Notes: generated by a model not told the origin, from the letters alone. Shown: positions 1-6,466, counted from the first letter of the stretch. The stretch: DNA of 8,514 nucleotides from an uncultured Actinomycetes bacterium (GCA_946886425.1 CAMPIP010000101.1:1-8514), one strand, 5' to 3'. Program-made: numbers and translations.

Positions 1-1
1 G

Positions 2-739
2 GCGATGGAGACGGCGGACGTGGTCCTGGCGGCTACGATCCAGTCGCTCTCGCACACCGCGGCCCGCAAGCTGGCCAGCGAAGCCGGCGCCCGGATCGGC
101 TCGCTGCCTGGCGTCACCGAGGAGATGCTGGCGCGGTTGATGAACGGCGATCTGGAGGAGACGCGGCGGCTCGGCTGGGCGGTCGCGGAACTGATGAACG
201 AGGCCTCGGAGGCGCGCATCACCTGCGCCCATGGCAGCGACCTGCGGCTCGGCCTCGAAGGGCGGATGGCGATCGCCGACGGCGGCGAACTCGGCACCCG
301 CGGTGCGTTCGGCAACCTGCCCTGCGGCGAGGGCTTCATCGCGCCGGTCGAGGGGACCGGCGAGGGCACGCTCGTCATCGACGGCTCGATCGCCGGCGTC
401 GGCCTGCTCGACACGCCGGTTTCGCTGACCGTCGAGGGCGGCCACCTGACCGCCGCCACCGGCAGCGACGGCGAGACGCTGATGGGACTGCTCACCGCCC
501 ACGGCAAGGACGGCACCAACGTCGCCGAGCTCGGGATCGGCACCAACGACGAGGCGATTCTGACCGGCAACATCCTCGAGGACGAGAAGATCCTCGGCAC
601 CGCCCACGTCGCCTTCGGCGCCTCGGCCGCGATCGGCGGCACCGTCCAGGTCCCGGTCCACCTCGACTGCGTGATCCTCGAACCGACGGTCGAGATCGAC
701 GGCCGCACGATCCTCAGCGGCGGCGAGCTGCTGCTCTAG
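2..739 (+). CDS. M29-type (AmpS/COG2309) metallo-aminopeptidase-like protein, 5' partial
   Basis: The reading frame is open to the left window edge. The ATG at 5 is probably an internal Met, because family members have a further N-terminal region; 244 residues are seen from that Met to the TAG at 737-739, against roughly 310-400 usual for the family. The C-terminal signatures are clear: AFGNLPCGE (E109), AELGIGTN (E175), ILGTAHVAFG (H201) and VPVHLD (H219, D221). The Glu-Glu-His-His-Asp series matches the type and spacing of the two-metal site known from M29 aminopeptidases (66 residues between the two Glu), so the site looks intact. The expected role is cytoplasmic peptide hydrolysis. The same fold includes ring-cleaving dioxygenases of the NicX type, so the substrate is not certain. 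The TAG stop also forms the start of a promoter-like TAGCCT before the next gene, 10 bases downstream. Confidence 0.8.
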   Translation, partial: AMETADVVLAATIQSLSHTAARKLASEAGARIGSLPGVTEEMLARLMNGDLEETRRLGWAVAELMNEASEARITCAHGSDLRLGLEGRMAIADGGELGTRGAFGNLPCGEGFIAPVEGTGEGTLVIDGSIAGVGLLDTPVSLTVEGGHLTAATGSDGETLMGLLTAHGKDGTNVAELGIGTNDEAILTGNILEDEKILGTAHVAFGASAAIGGTVQVPVHLDCVILEPTVEIDGRTILSGGELLL

Positions 740-742
740 CCT
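737..742 (+). promoter_or_regulatory. putative -10 element (TAGCCT) for leaderless ftcD-like gene
   Basis: TAGCCT fits the actinobacterial -10 consensus TANNNT and ends exactly 7 nt before the ATG at 750, so transcription would begin at or next to the A of the start codon. The gene has no Shine-Dalgarno sequence. The first three bases of the box are the stop codon of the upstream gene. No convincing -35 is visible. The call rests on the pattern shared with other starts in this window. Confidence 0.4.
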
Positions 743-749
743 GGGCGCC

Positions 750-1640
750 ATGCCCGAGCTGCTCGCGGTTCCGAACGTCTCCGAGGGCCGCGACCGGGAT
801 CGGCTGGCCCGGCTCGAGGCCGCCTTCAGCCGCGGCGCCGCCCTGCTCGACCGCCACTCCGACGCCGACCACAGCCGCACCGTCTTCACCCTCGCCGGCC
901 GGCCCGGGCCGCTGGTCGAATCGCTGCTCGCCGGCGCCGAGGAGGCGCTGGAGACGATCGACATGGGCGTCTACGAGGGCGCCCACCCCGCGATCGGCGC
1001 CCTCGACGTCTGCCCGCTCGTCTGGATCGACCCGGCCGACCGCGAGGTGGCCCGGGCCGAGGCGGTGGCCGCGGCCACCCAGCTCGGCAGCCTCGGCGTT
1101 CCCGTCTTCCTCTACGGCGAGCTGGCCCGCCGTCCCGACCGCGGCGAGCGCGCCTACTTCCGCAACGGCGGCCTCAGCGAGCTGTGGTTGCGGATGGAGT
1201 CCGGCGAGCTGCGACCCGACTTCGGCCCGCAGCTGCCGCACCGCAGCGCCGGCGCCACCCTGGTCACGGCCCGGCCTCCCCTGGCCGCCTTCAACGTCGA
1301 GCTCGACAGCGGCGACCTGGAGCTGGCCCGCGCGGTCGCCGCCGGCCTGCGCGAGTCCGGCGACGGGCTGCGCGGGGTGCGGGCGATCGGGCTGGTCCTC
1401 TCCAACGGACGCGGCCAGATCTCGACCAACGTCCACGACCCGCTGGCGGTGCCGCTCGGCGCGGTCGTCGAGCGGGTCCGCGACCTGGCGTCGCCGCTCG
1501 GCGCCCGGCCGGTCGAGGCGGAGCTGGTCGGCCTGGTCCCGGAGGCGGCCCTGGCCGGCTACCCGGCCGACGTGCCGATGCGCGGCTTCGACCCCGAGCG
1601 CCACGTGATCGAGCGGCGGCTGACGGCGGCGAGCGGCTAA
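750..1640 (+). CDS. ftcD: glutamate formimidoyltransferase (single-domain FtcD N-terminal type)
   Basis: The 296-residue protein transfers a formimidoyl (or formyl) group between N-formimidoyl-L-glutamate and tetrahydrofolate in the cytoplasm, linking histidine breakdown to the folate pool. Family signatures: VPNVSEGRD at residues 7-15; YEGAHPAIGALDVCP at 75-89, whose H79 matches the catalytic His of mammalian FTCD; PVFLYGE at 118-124; RAYFRNGG at 134-141; and the segment around residues 157-184 (PDFGP, then H-x-SAGAT, then AFNVEL). The length equals the transferase domain alone, with no cyclodeaminase domain. No hut genes are nearby. Single-domain homologues have been reported to act on 5-formyl-tetrahydrofolate in place of the usual cycloligase, so a folate-salvage role is possible. 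It starts 10 bases after the preceding stop, without a ribosome binding site but with a TANNNT box at the right distance for a leaderless message. Confidence 0.88.
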   Translation: MPELLAVPNVSEGRDRDRLARLEAAFSRGAALLDRHSDADHSRTVFTLAGRPGPLVESLLAGAEEALETIDMGVYEGAHPAIGALDVCPLVWIDPADREVARAEAVAAATQLGSLGVPVFLYGELARRPDRGERAYFRNGGLSELWLRMESGELRPDFGPQLPHRSAGATLVTARPPLAAFNVELDSGDLELARAVAAGLRESGDGLRGVRAIGLVLSNGRGQISTNVHDPLAVPLGAVVERVRDLASPLGARPVEAELVGLVPEAALAGYPADVPMRGFDPERHVIERRLTAASG

Positions 1641-1643
1641 ATT
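1638..1643 (+). promoter_or_regulatory. putative -10 element (TAAATT) for leaderless small membrane protein gene
   Basis: TAAATT matches TANNNT, ends 7 nt before the ATG at 1651, and stands out as an AT-only hexamer in very GC-rich DNA. Its first three bases are the TAA stop of the formimidoyltransferase gene. The start codon it serves has no Shine-Dalgarno sequence. No -35 with proper spacing was found. Confidence 0.45.
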
Positions 1644-1650
1644 CACGGGC

Positions 1651-2013
1651 ATGGCTCAGACGAAGAAGAAGCGCCAACGCAAGCGCCGCGGCACCCAGGG
1701 CGGCAGCATCGACGCCAAGCGCCGCGCCGGTCGTCCTCGCAGCCGCGAGGAGGCCAAAGCGCGCGCCCGCAGCAACCGCAAACCCGCCGCCAGGGGCGAG
1801 TTGCCGCCGACCTGGCGCGGCTCGATCACCCGCGGCCTGTTCGCCGCGGTGGTCTTCGCGGTGCTGCTGCTACTGATCTTCAAACGCCCGGTTGGCGTCT
1901 CGCTGGCGCTCGGCGCCTTCATGCTCGCCTTCTACATCCCGGCCGGCTACTTCATCGACATGACCCTCTGGCGGCGGCGCGAGCGGCAGCGGATGCGAGC
2001 GGGAGGGAGTTAA
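1651..2013 (+). CDS. small basic membrane protein with two transmembrane segments, unknown function
   Basis: I do not recognise a named family for this 120-residue protein. Residues 1-48 are extremely rich in Lys and Arg (KKKRQRKRR near the start, then several Arg/Lys/Ala clusters) and are probably disordered and able to bind nucleic acid or acidic lipid. Two hydrophobic segments follow, about residues 62-77 and 81-103, joined by a very short turn (KRPVG), so they form a helical hairpin. The C-terminal tail (RRRERQRMR) is again basic, so both ends are predicted to face the cytoplasm. There is no signal peptide or catalytic motif. It begins 10 bases after the ftcD-like gene and ends 4 bases before the MBL hydrolase gene, whose ribosome binding site lies inside its last codons. 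Codon use is like the neighbours, which supports a real gene. Confidence 0.75.
   Translation: MAQTKKKRQRKRRGTQGGSIDAKRRAGRPRSREEAKARARSNRKPAARGELPPTWRGSITRGLFAAVVFAVLLLLIFKRPVGVSLALGAFMLAFYIPAGYFIDMTLWRRRERQRMRAGGS
2001..2009 (+). promoter_or_regulatory. Shine-Dalgarno sequence for the MBL hydrolase gene
   Basis: GGGAGGGAG offers two anti-SD matches 8-11 nt before the ATG at 2018. It overlaps the final codons of the upstream gene, suggesting the two are translated from one message. This contrasts with neighbouring genes that lack such a site. Confidence 0.7.
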
Positions 2014-2017
2014 CGTC

Positions 2018-2662
2018 ATGGCGCTCGACGTCGAGATGCTGACGGTCGGCGCCATTGCCGAGAACTGCTTCCTCGTCCGCCCCCAGGGTGGCGAGCGGAT
2101 GCTGATCGTCGACCCCGGCGAGGAATCGGAGCGGATCCTCGCCACCGTCGAGCAGATGGGAGGAGAGGTCGAGGCGATCCTCCTCACCCACTGTCACTTC
2201 GACCACATCGGCGCGGTGGCGCCGGTGGCGGCGGCAACCGGGGCGCCGGTCTACTGCCCGCGGATCGAGGTCCCGATCCTCGCCGACATCATGGCCTTCG
2301 TCCCCTGGGACGGCTTCGGCCCCTACGAGAGCTACGACGCCGACGAGACCGTCGCCGGCGGCGAGACCCTCTCGCTGGCCGGCCTCGAGCTGGACGTCAT
2401 CTTCACCCCGGGCCATAGCCCCGGCCACGTCACTTACTCGGTGCGGGGCGAGGAGGCGATCTTTTCCGGCGACGTGCTGTTCCAGGGCTCGGTCGGCCGC
2501 GTCGACCTGCCCGGCGGCGACGGCCCGACCCTGATGCGGTCGATCGCGACCCTGCTCGAGGGCCACTCCGACGAGACCGTCGTCCACCCCGGCCACATGG
2601 GCCTGACGACGCTCGGCGCCGAGCGCGCCTCCAACCCCTTCCTCGCCTCGCTGGCGCGCTAG
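2018..2662 (+). CDS. MBL-fold metallo-hydrolase, glyoxalase II-like
   Basis: The 214-residue cytoplasmic enzyme belongs to the metallo-beta-lactamase fold, hydroxyacylglutathione-hydrolase-like branch (YqgX/YcbL type), expected to hydrolyse thioesters. The two-metal site is complete: THCHFDH at residues 57-63 (H58, H60, D62, H63), PGHSPGH at 131-137 (H133), SGDVLF at 150-155 (D152) and PGHM at 191-194 (H193). The protein is shorter than classical GloB (about 250 residues) because the C-terminal substrate-binding helices are missing, as usual for this branch; the substrate is therefore open. The start is fixed by a strong ribosome binding site. The TAG stop lies 34 bases before hisS; an MBL hydrolase next to hisS is, as I recall, a recurrent arrangement in Gram-positive bacteria. 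Confidence 0.88.
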   Translation: MALDVEMLTVGAIAENCFLVRPQGGERMLIVDPGEESERILATVEQMGGEVEAILLTHCHFDHIGAVAPVAAATGAPVYCPRIEVPILADIMAFVPWDGFGPYESYDADETVAGGETLSLAGLELDVIFTPGHSPGHVTYSVRGEEAIFSGDVLFQGSVGRVDLPGGDGPTLMRSIATLLEGHSDETVVHPGHMGLTTLGAERASNPFLASLAR

Positions 2663-2683
2663 GCGCGTTGCGCGGGCGGTAAG

Positions 2684-2689
2684 TAAGGT
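2684..2689 (+). promoter_or_regulatory. putative -10 element (TAAGGT) for leaderless hisS
   Basis: TAAGGT matches TANNNT and ends 7 nt before the ATG at 2697, the same spacing as at 750 and 1651. hisS lacks a clear Shine-Dalgarno sequence; the short AAGG inside this box is the only weak alternative. It lies in the 34-base gap after the MBL gene, so hisS-aspS could have its own start of transcription. No -35 was found. Confidence 0.4.
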
Positions 2690-2696
2690 CGCCGCG

Positions 2697-3941
2697 ATGG
2701 CCAGCAAGTACCAGGCGCCGCGCGGGACCTTCGACGTACTGCCCAGGATGGGGCGCGCTCGGGCCCGCCTGCAGGCGACCGCGGCGGCGATCTTCGCCCG
2801 CGCCGGCTACGAGCCGATCGCGACCCCGGCCTTCGAGGACACCGAGCTGTTCGAACGCGGCGTCGGCAAGTCGACCGACATCGTCCGCAAGGAGATGTTC
2901 ACCTTCGAGGACAAGGGCGAGCGCAGCCTCACCCTGCGTCCCGAGGGAACGGCGCCGATCTGCCGCGCCTACGTCGAGCACGGCATGCACAAGCTGGCGC
3001 AGCCGGTGAAGCTCTCCTACCTCGGCCCCTTCTTCCGCCACGAGCGCCCGCAGGCGGGCCGCTACCGGCAGTTCCACCAGCTCGGGGTCGAGTGCATCGG
3101 CACCGCCTCGCCGCTGGCCGACGCGGAGACGATCATGTTGCTCTCCGACCTGCTCGGCGAGCTCGGCGTCCCCGGGGTGGAGCTGCGGCTCGGCAGCCTC
3201 GGCTCGCTCGACTCTCGGCGCGCCTACCTGGAGGAGCTGAAAGCGCACCTGCACGCCCACGAGGGCGACCTGTCCACCGACGTGCGCGAGCGGATCGACG
3301 TCAACCCGCTGCGCGCCTTCGATGCCGACGACGAGGGGACGCGGGGGGTGATGGTGAGCGCACCGACGATCGTCGAGCGGCTCGAGGGCGAGGACGCCGA
3401 GCACTTCGCCGAGGTCCGGGCGCTGCTCGACGCGGCCGGGATCGGCTACGCCGTCGACCCGACCCTGGTCCGCGGTCTCGATTACTACACGCGGACGATC
3501 TTTTCCTTCGTCTGCGACCGGCTCGGGGCCCAGTCGGAGGTCGGCGGCGGCGGCCGCTACGACGGCCTGGTCGAGCAGCTCGGCGGCCCGGCGACGCCGG
3601 CGATCGGCTGGGCGGCCGGGATCGAGCGGATCCTGCTGGCGATCGACGAGGAGGGCGAGCCGGCCGGCCGCGACGCCTTCGTCGCGATCGCCGACCCGTC
3701 GCAGCGGCAGCGGGCGATGGCGCTGGCCACCGAGCTGCGCCACGCCGGCCTCTCGGCTGAGATCGACCTGGCCGGCCGCGGCCTCAAGGGCCAGCTCAAG
3801 CACGCCAATCGGATCGGCGCCCGCCAGGTGCTGATCCTCGAGGCGGACGGCAGCGCCCAGCTGCGCGACATGGCCAGCGGCGAGCAGCGCCCGGCCGATA
3901 CCGCCAACCTTGTCGACGAGATGACTGGAGGGGAATCGTGA
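2697..3941 (+). CDS. hisS: histidyl-tRNA synthetase
   Basis: The class IIa synthetase of 414 residues attaches histidine to tRNA-His in the cytoplasm; the length is normal for the bacterial enzyme. The start is typical (YQAPRGTFDVLP at residues 5-16). TLRPEGTAPICRAY at 79-92 belongs to the catalytic core. Motif 2 is at about 112-131 (FFRHERPQ, then GRYRQFHQLGVE). The His-specific loop LVRGLDYYT at 257-265 includes R259, matching the catalytic Arg of the E. coli enzyme. Motif 3 covers GGGGRYDGL (283-291) and GWAAGIERIL (304-313). The C-terminal anticodon-binding domain spans about 326-405. The stop overlaps the aspS start by 4 nt (GTGA), so the two are translationally coupled. Nothing is missing or truncated. 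Confidence 0.97.
   Translation: MASKYQAPRGTFDVLPRMGRARARLQATAAAIFARAGYEPIATPAFEDTELFERGVGKSTDIVRKEMFTFEDKGERSLTLRPEGTAPICRAYVEHGMHKLAQPVKLSYLGPFFRHERPQAGRYRQFHQLGVECIGTASPLADAETIMLLSDLLGELGVPGVELRLGSLGSLDSRRAYLEELKAHLHAHEGDLSTDVRERIDVNPLRAFDADDEGTRGVMVSAPTIVERLEGEDAEHFAEVRALLDAAGIGYAVDPTLVRGLDYYTRTIFSFVCDRLGAQSEVGGGGRYDGLVEQLGGPATPAIGWAAGIERILLAIDEEGEPAGRDAFVAIADPSQRQRAMALATELRHAGLSAEIDLAGRGLKGQLKHANRIGARQVLILEADGSAQLRDMASGEQRPADTANLVDEMTGGES
3927..3933 (+). promoter_or_regulatory. Shine-Dalgarno sequence that fixes the GTG start of aspS
   Basis: GGAGGGG ends 4 nt before the GTG at 3938 (about 7 nt from the GGAG core) and lies within the final codons of hisS. It supports the GTG that overlaps the hisS stop and the 20-odd-residue N-terminal extension of AspRS. 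Confidence 0.75.
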
Positions 3942-5770
3942 GCGAGAGCGAGGCCGCCGCGCGCGGTGCGGGGGAGAGTGCGGCGCCGCCGCTGAGCGCC
4001 AACGGGTTCCGCGACATCTGGTGCGGCCAGGTGCTGCCGGACCGGGTCGATTCCGAGGTGCGGGTCGCCGGCTGGGTCAACCGCCGCCGCGACCACGGCG
4101 GCCTGATCTTCATCGACCTTCGCGACCGGACCGGGATCGTCCAGCTGGTCTTCCACCCGGACACCTCCGGCGAGGCTTTCGAGCTGGCCCACAAACTGCG
4201 CGCCGAGGACGTGCTCAGCGCCAGCGGCACCGTGGTGCGGCGCTCCGAGGAGACCGTCAACCCGGAGCTGCCGACCGGCGCGGTCGAGCTCAGCGTCGCC
4301 GCCGCCGATCTGCTCGCCGACGCCGAGACGCCGCCCTTCCAGGTCGAGGGCTTCTCCGGCGAGGTCGGCGAGGACGCCCGGCTCCGCTATCGCTACCTCG
4401 ACCTGCGCCGGGAGCCGATGCGCGAGGCGCTGATGCTGCGCCACCGGGTCACCCGGGCGATGCGCGAGTTCCTCGACGGTGAGGGCTTCCTCGACGTCGA
4501 GACCCCGGTGCTGACGCGTTCGACCCCGGAGGGCGCCCGCGACTTCCTCGTCCCCAGCCGCCTTCAGCACGGCTCCTTCTACGCGCTGCCGCAGTCGCCG
4601 CAGCTCTTCAAGCAGCTGCTGATGGTGGCCGGGTTCGAGCGCTACTACCAGGTGGCGCGCTGCTTCCGCGACGAGTCGACCCGGGCCGACCGCCAGGCCG
4701 AGTTCACCCAGCTCGACGTCGAGATGTCCTTCGTCGAGGTCGAGGACCTGCTTGACGTAAACGAGCGGTTGTTGAGCCACGTCTTCGCGGCGGTCGGCGG
4801 CCCCGAGGTCGAGCTGCCGATGCGGCGGATGGGCTACGACGAGGCGATGGACCGCTACGGAACCGACCGCCCGGACCTGCGCTTCGGCCTCGAGCTGGTC
4901 GACCTCGGCGACGCCCTGCGCGAGACCGAGTTCAAGGTCTTCCGCTCGGTGCTCGACGGTGGCGGATCGATCCGCGGCCTCAACGCCGGCAAGCGCGAGA
5001 TGCCGCGCTCCGAGCTCGACGGCCTGATCTCCCGCGCCCAGGAGCTCGGCGCCAAGGGCCTGGTCTGGGCCTTCCGCGAGGGCGACGGCTGGCGCTCGCC
5101 GACCGCGAAGTTCCTCAGCGAGGCCGAGCTGGCCGACCTCAACGCCCGGCTGGGGGCCGAGGAGGGCGACCTGCTGCTGTTGGTCGCCGACCAGCGCAAG
5201 GTCACCGACACGGTGCTGGGTCAGATGCGCATCGACCTGGCCGAAAAGTTCGGCCTGATCGACCCCGACGACCACCAGCTGGCCTGGATCGTCGATTGGC
5301 CTTTGATGGAGTGGAACGAGGAGGAGCGGCGCTGGGATTCGCTGCACCACCCGTTCACGGCCCCGGCCGGCGAGTTCGACCCCGAGAACCCGGGCGCGGC
5401 GCGGGCCCAGGCCTACGACGTCGTCTGGAACGGCCAGGAGCTCGGCGGCGGCTCGATCCGTATCCACGACGCCGAGACCCAGCAGGCGGTCTTCGCGGCG
5501 CTGGGGATCGACGCCGAGGAGGCCGAGGCCCGCTTCGGGTTCCTGCTCGAGGCGCTCCGCTTCGGGGCGCCGCCGCACGGCGGCATCGCCTACGGCGTCG
5601 ACCGGATCGTGCAGCGCCTCTGCGGGGCTGAGACCATCCGTGACGTGATCGCCTTCCCGAAGACCGCATCCGGCTTCGACCTGCTGACCGGCGCCCCGGC
5701 CCCGGTCGAGACCGCGCAGCTGCGCGAGCTCGGCGTCAGCCTCCACGAGCGCAAACTGCCGGGGCACTGA
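3938..5770 (+). CDS. aspS: aspartyl-tRNA synthetase, probably the non-discriminating (Asp/Asn) type
   Basis: The bacterial class IIb synthetase of 610 residues attaches aspartate to tRNA-Asp. After an extension of about 22 residues comes the anticodon-binding OB-fold (about 25-125, GWVNRRRDHGG at 45-55). The catalytic core has motif 1 around 186-200, the STPEGARDFLVPSR flipping loop (195-208), motif 2 with RCFRDE and DRQAEFTQLD (241-260), and motif 3 GGIAYGVDRIV (548-558, with R556). The bacterial GAD insertion domain lies between, about 288-425. H53 in the anticodon-binding loop is the residue type linked to relaxed enzymes that also charge tRNA-Asn for the GatCAB route; E. coli has Leu there. 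No asnS or gat gene is in the window to test this. The gene is coupled to hisS by a GTGA overlap and to the next gene by TGATG. Confidence 0.97.
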   Translation: MSESEAAARGAGESAAPPLSANGFRDIWCGQVLPDRVDSEVRVAGWVNRRRDHGGLIFIDLRDRTGIVQLVFHPDTSGEAFELAHKLRAEDVLSASGTVVRRSEETVNPELPTGAVELSVAAADLLADAETPPFQVEGFSGEVGEDARLRYRYLDLRREPMREALMLRHRVTRAMREFLDGEGFLDVETPVLTRSTPEGARDFLVPSRLQHGSFYALPQSPQLFKQLLMVAGFERYYQVARCFRDESTRADRQAEFTQLDVEMSFVEVEDLLDVNERLLSHVFAAVGGPEVELPMRRMGYDEAMDRYGTDRPDLRFGLELVDLGDALRETEFKVFRSVLDGGGSIRGLNAGKREMPRSELDGLISRAQELGAKGLVWAFREGDGWRSPTAKFLSEAELADLNARLGAEEGDLLLLVADQRKVTDTVLGQMRIDLAEKFGLIDPDDHQLAWIVDWPLMEWNEEERRWDSLHHPFTAPAGEFDPENPGAARAQAYDVVWNGQELGGGSIRIHDAETQQAVFAALGIDAEEAEARFGFLLEALRFGAPPHGGIAYGVDRIVQRLCGAETIRDVIAFPKTASGFDLLTGAPAPVETAQLRELGVSLHERKLPGH

Positions 5771-6066
5771 TGGGCCTGCGGGACTGGATGCCACGGCGCT
5801 GGCGCTCGGCTCCCGGTCCCGGCCAAACCCCGGTCCTCGTCGACGATCCCGGCTACGACTCCTGGGAGGTCGTCCGCGACTTCGGCGACGTGCGGACCGC
5901 GCGGGCCTGGCACCAGGCCCTGATCGAGGCCGGGATCGAGGCGGTCCTGACCGCCGACTGGCCGCTCGACCGCTTCGGCCTCGGCGACATCGCCCTGCGG
6001 GTCCCGCCGGACAGTTGGAGCGAGGCCGAGCTGCTCCTCTCCAACCTCGACCTGGACGAGTATTAA
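5770..6066 (+). CDS. small DUF2007-like (putative signal-transducing) protein
   Basis: The 98-residue soluble protein starts on the last base of the aspS stop (TGATG), so it is probably translated by ribosomes finishing aspS. Residues about 32-95 (WEVVRDFGDVRTARAWHQAL, then IEAGIEAVL, DIALRVPPDSWSEAELLL) have the beta-alpha-beta pattern of DUF2007: residues responding to duplicated or changed subunits (DVRTARAWHQALIEAGI), then a strand and helix with a valine/proline turn before an A-rich helix. The assignment is by pattern only. The first 30 residues are Arg- and Pro-rich and probably unstructured. No catalytic motif, signal peptide or membrane segment is present. Coupling to aspS suggests a housekeeping role, but none is known. 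Confidence 0.7.
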   Translation: MGLRDWMPRRWRSAPGPGQTPVLVDDPGYDSWEVVRDFGDVRTARAWHQALIEAGIEAVLTADWPLDRFGLGDIALRVPPDSWSEAELLLSNLDLDEY

Positions 6067-6068
6067 GC

Positions 6069-6086
6069 GCGGGCCGCGGCGCCCGC
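6069..6086 (+). terminator. GC hairpin after the hisS-aspS-DUF2007 operon, possible terminator
   Basis: GCGGGC (6069-6074) and GCCCGC (6081-6086) form a perfect 6-bp stem around a 6-base loop, starting 2 bases after the TAA at 6064-6066. There is no T-run after it, so it is at best a non-canonical terminator or a 3'-end protecting stem. A separate promoter-like box follows about 18 bases later. Confidence 0.4.
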
Positions 6087-6103
6087 TGGCGCCCTGGCCG
6101 CAG

Positions 6104-6112
6104 TGCTACGGT
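6104..6112 (+). promoter_or_regulatory. extended -10 promoter element for the 6S RNA gene
   Basis: TGCTACGGT combines the extended TGn motif with a TACGGT hexamer at 6107-6112. Transcription starting 6-8 bases later would begin at 6118-6120, exactly where the closing stem of the predicted 6S RNA starts. The -35 position has no clear match, which is tolerable for extended -10 promoters. Confidence 0.5.
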
Positions 6113-6117
6113 TCGGC

Positions 6118-6273
6118 CAAGGCTCGAGCCCGTACGAGAGCCGTCTCACCGTTTGACCCAACACAAACGGCGCGGGAGCCACCGTCTCCTTGGTCCCTTG
6201 GGCCCGGGAGCAGGCACCCACCTTCACTTGAAGGGATCAAAGCCAGAGGCGGTAACGGCGGGCTGGAGCCTTG
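6118..6273 (+). ncRNA. ssrS: 6S RNA
   Basis: The roughly 156-nt RNA imitates an open promoter and binds the housekeeping sigma-RNA polymerase. A closing stem pairs 6118-6132 with 6259-6273 (14 of 15 positions). A second helix pairs 6140-6147 with 6246-6253, including two G-U pairs. A central bubble follows, carrying a 7-bp hairpin on the 5' side (6149-6155 with 6164-6170) and a 5-bp hairpin on the 3' side (6221-6225 with 6230-6234). An apical stem-loop lies at about 6178-6215. The 3' part (CACCTT, then GAAGGGATCAAAGCC, then GGCGGTAACGG) resembles the CACCTTGAA...TCAAGGG...GCGGCGG segment of proteobacterial 6S. It lies just past the aspS operon, as Bacillus bsrA does. An extended -10 precedes it and a T-rich stretch (6271-6280) follows. 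The exact ends are inferred from pairing. Confidence 0.82.
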
Positions 6274-6298
6274 TTTGCTTCCGAGTTGACGAACTCGG
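6271..6298 (+). terminator. T-rich tail and 7-bp hairpin downstream of 6S RNA
   Basis: The closing stem of the 6S RNA runs into TTGTTTGCTT (6271-6280), which could itself act as a stem plus U-rich release site. Directly after it, CCGAGTT (6281-6287) and AACTCGG (6292-6298) form a perfect 7-bp hairpin with a GACG loop. On the - strand this hairpin is followed by the A-rich complement of the T-tract, so it is not a standard bidirectional terminator. It could stop read-through or mark the processed 3' end. Confidence 0.5.
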
Positions 6299-6466
6299 CA
6301 CACGCTGCGCACCACAAATGCGCCGCCGCCCGTCAGCCTGGGTCGCATGCCCGACGCTAGCCGCGTTCGTCCCGATGGTGCGAGCTGCATTTGCCCTCAC
6401 ATGCGAAGCAAACGCATCGCGCACGGTCGGAGCGGGCGGGAGGACGGGAGGCTTGGAGTCGATGGG
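6299..6466. other. spacer between 6S RNA and the AbiEi/DUF559 gene
   Basis: I see no convincing gene here. Frames exist on both strands but lack the strong G/C third-position preference of the real genes. The stretch holds two alternative starts for the next gene, ATG 6347 (with a promoter-like CAGCCT 7 nt before it) and ATG 6401; codons between 6347 and 6466 are about one third A/T-ending, which argues against coding. Confidence 0.5.

Noticed and set aside
714..1652. 312-aa open frame on the - strand opposite the formimidoyltransferase gene
   Set aside because: It is the same GC-driven shadow effect; the + strand product carries clear family motifs.
3557..5794. 745-aa open frame on the - strand antisense to hisS-aspS
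   Set aside because: Long antisense frames are expected opposite GC3-biased genes; the translation is low-complexity and the + strand proteins are unmistakable synthetases.
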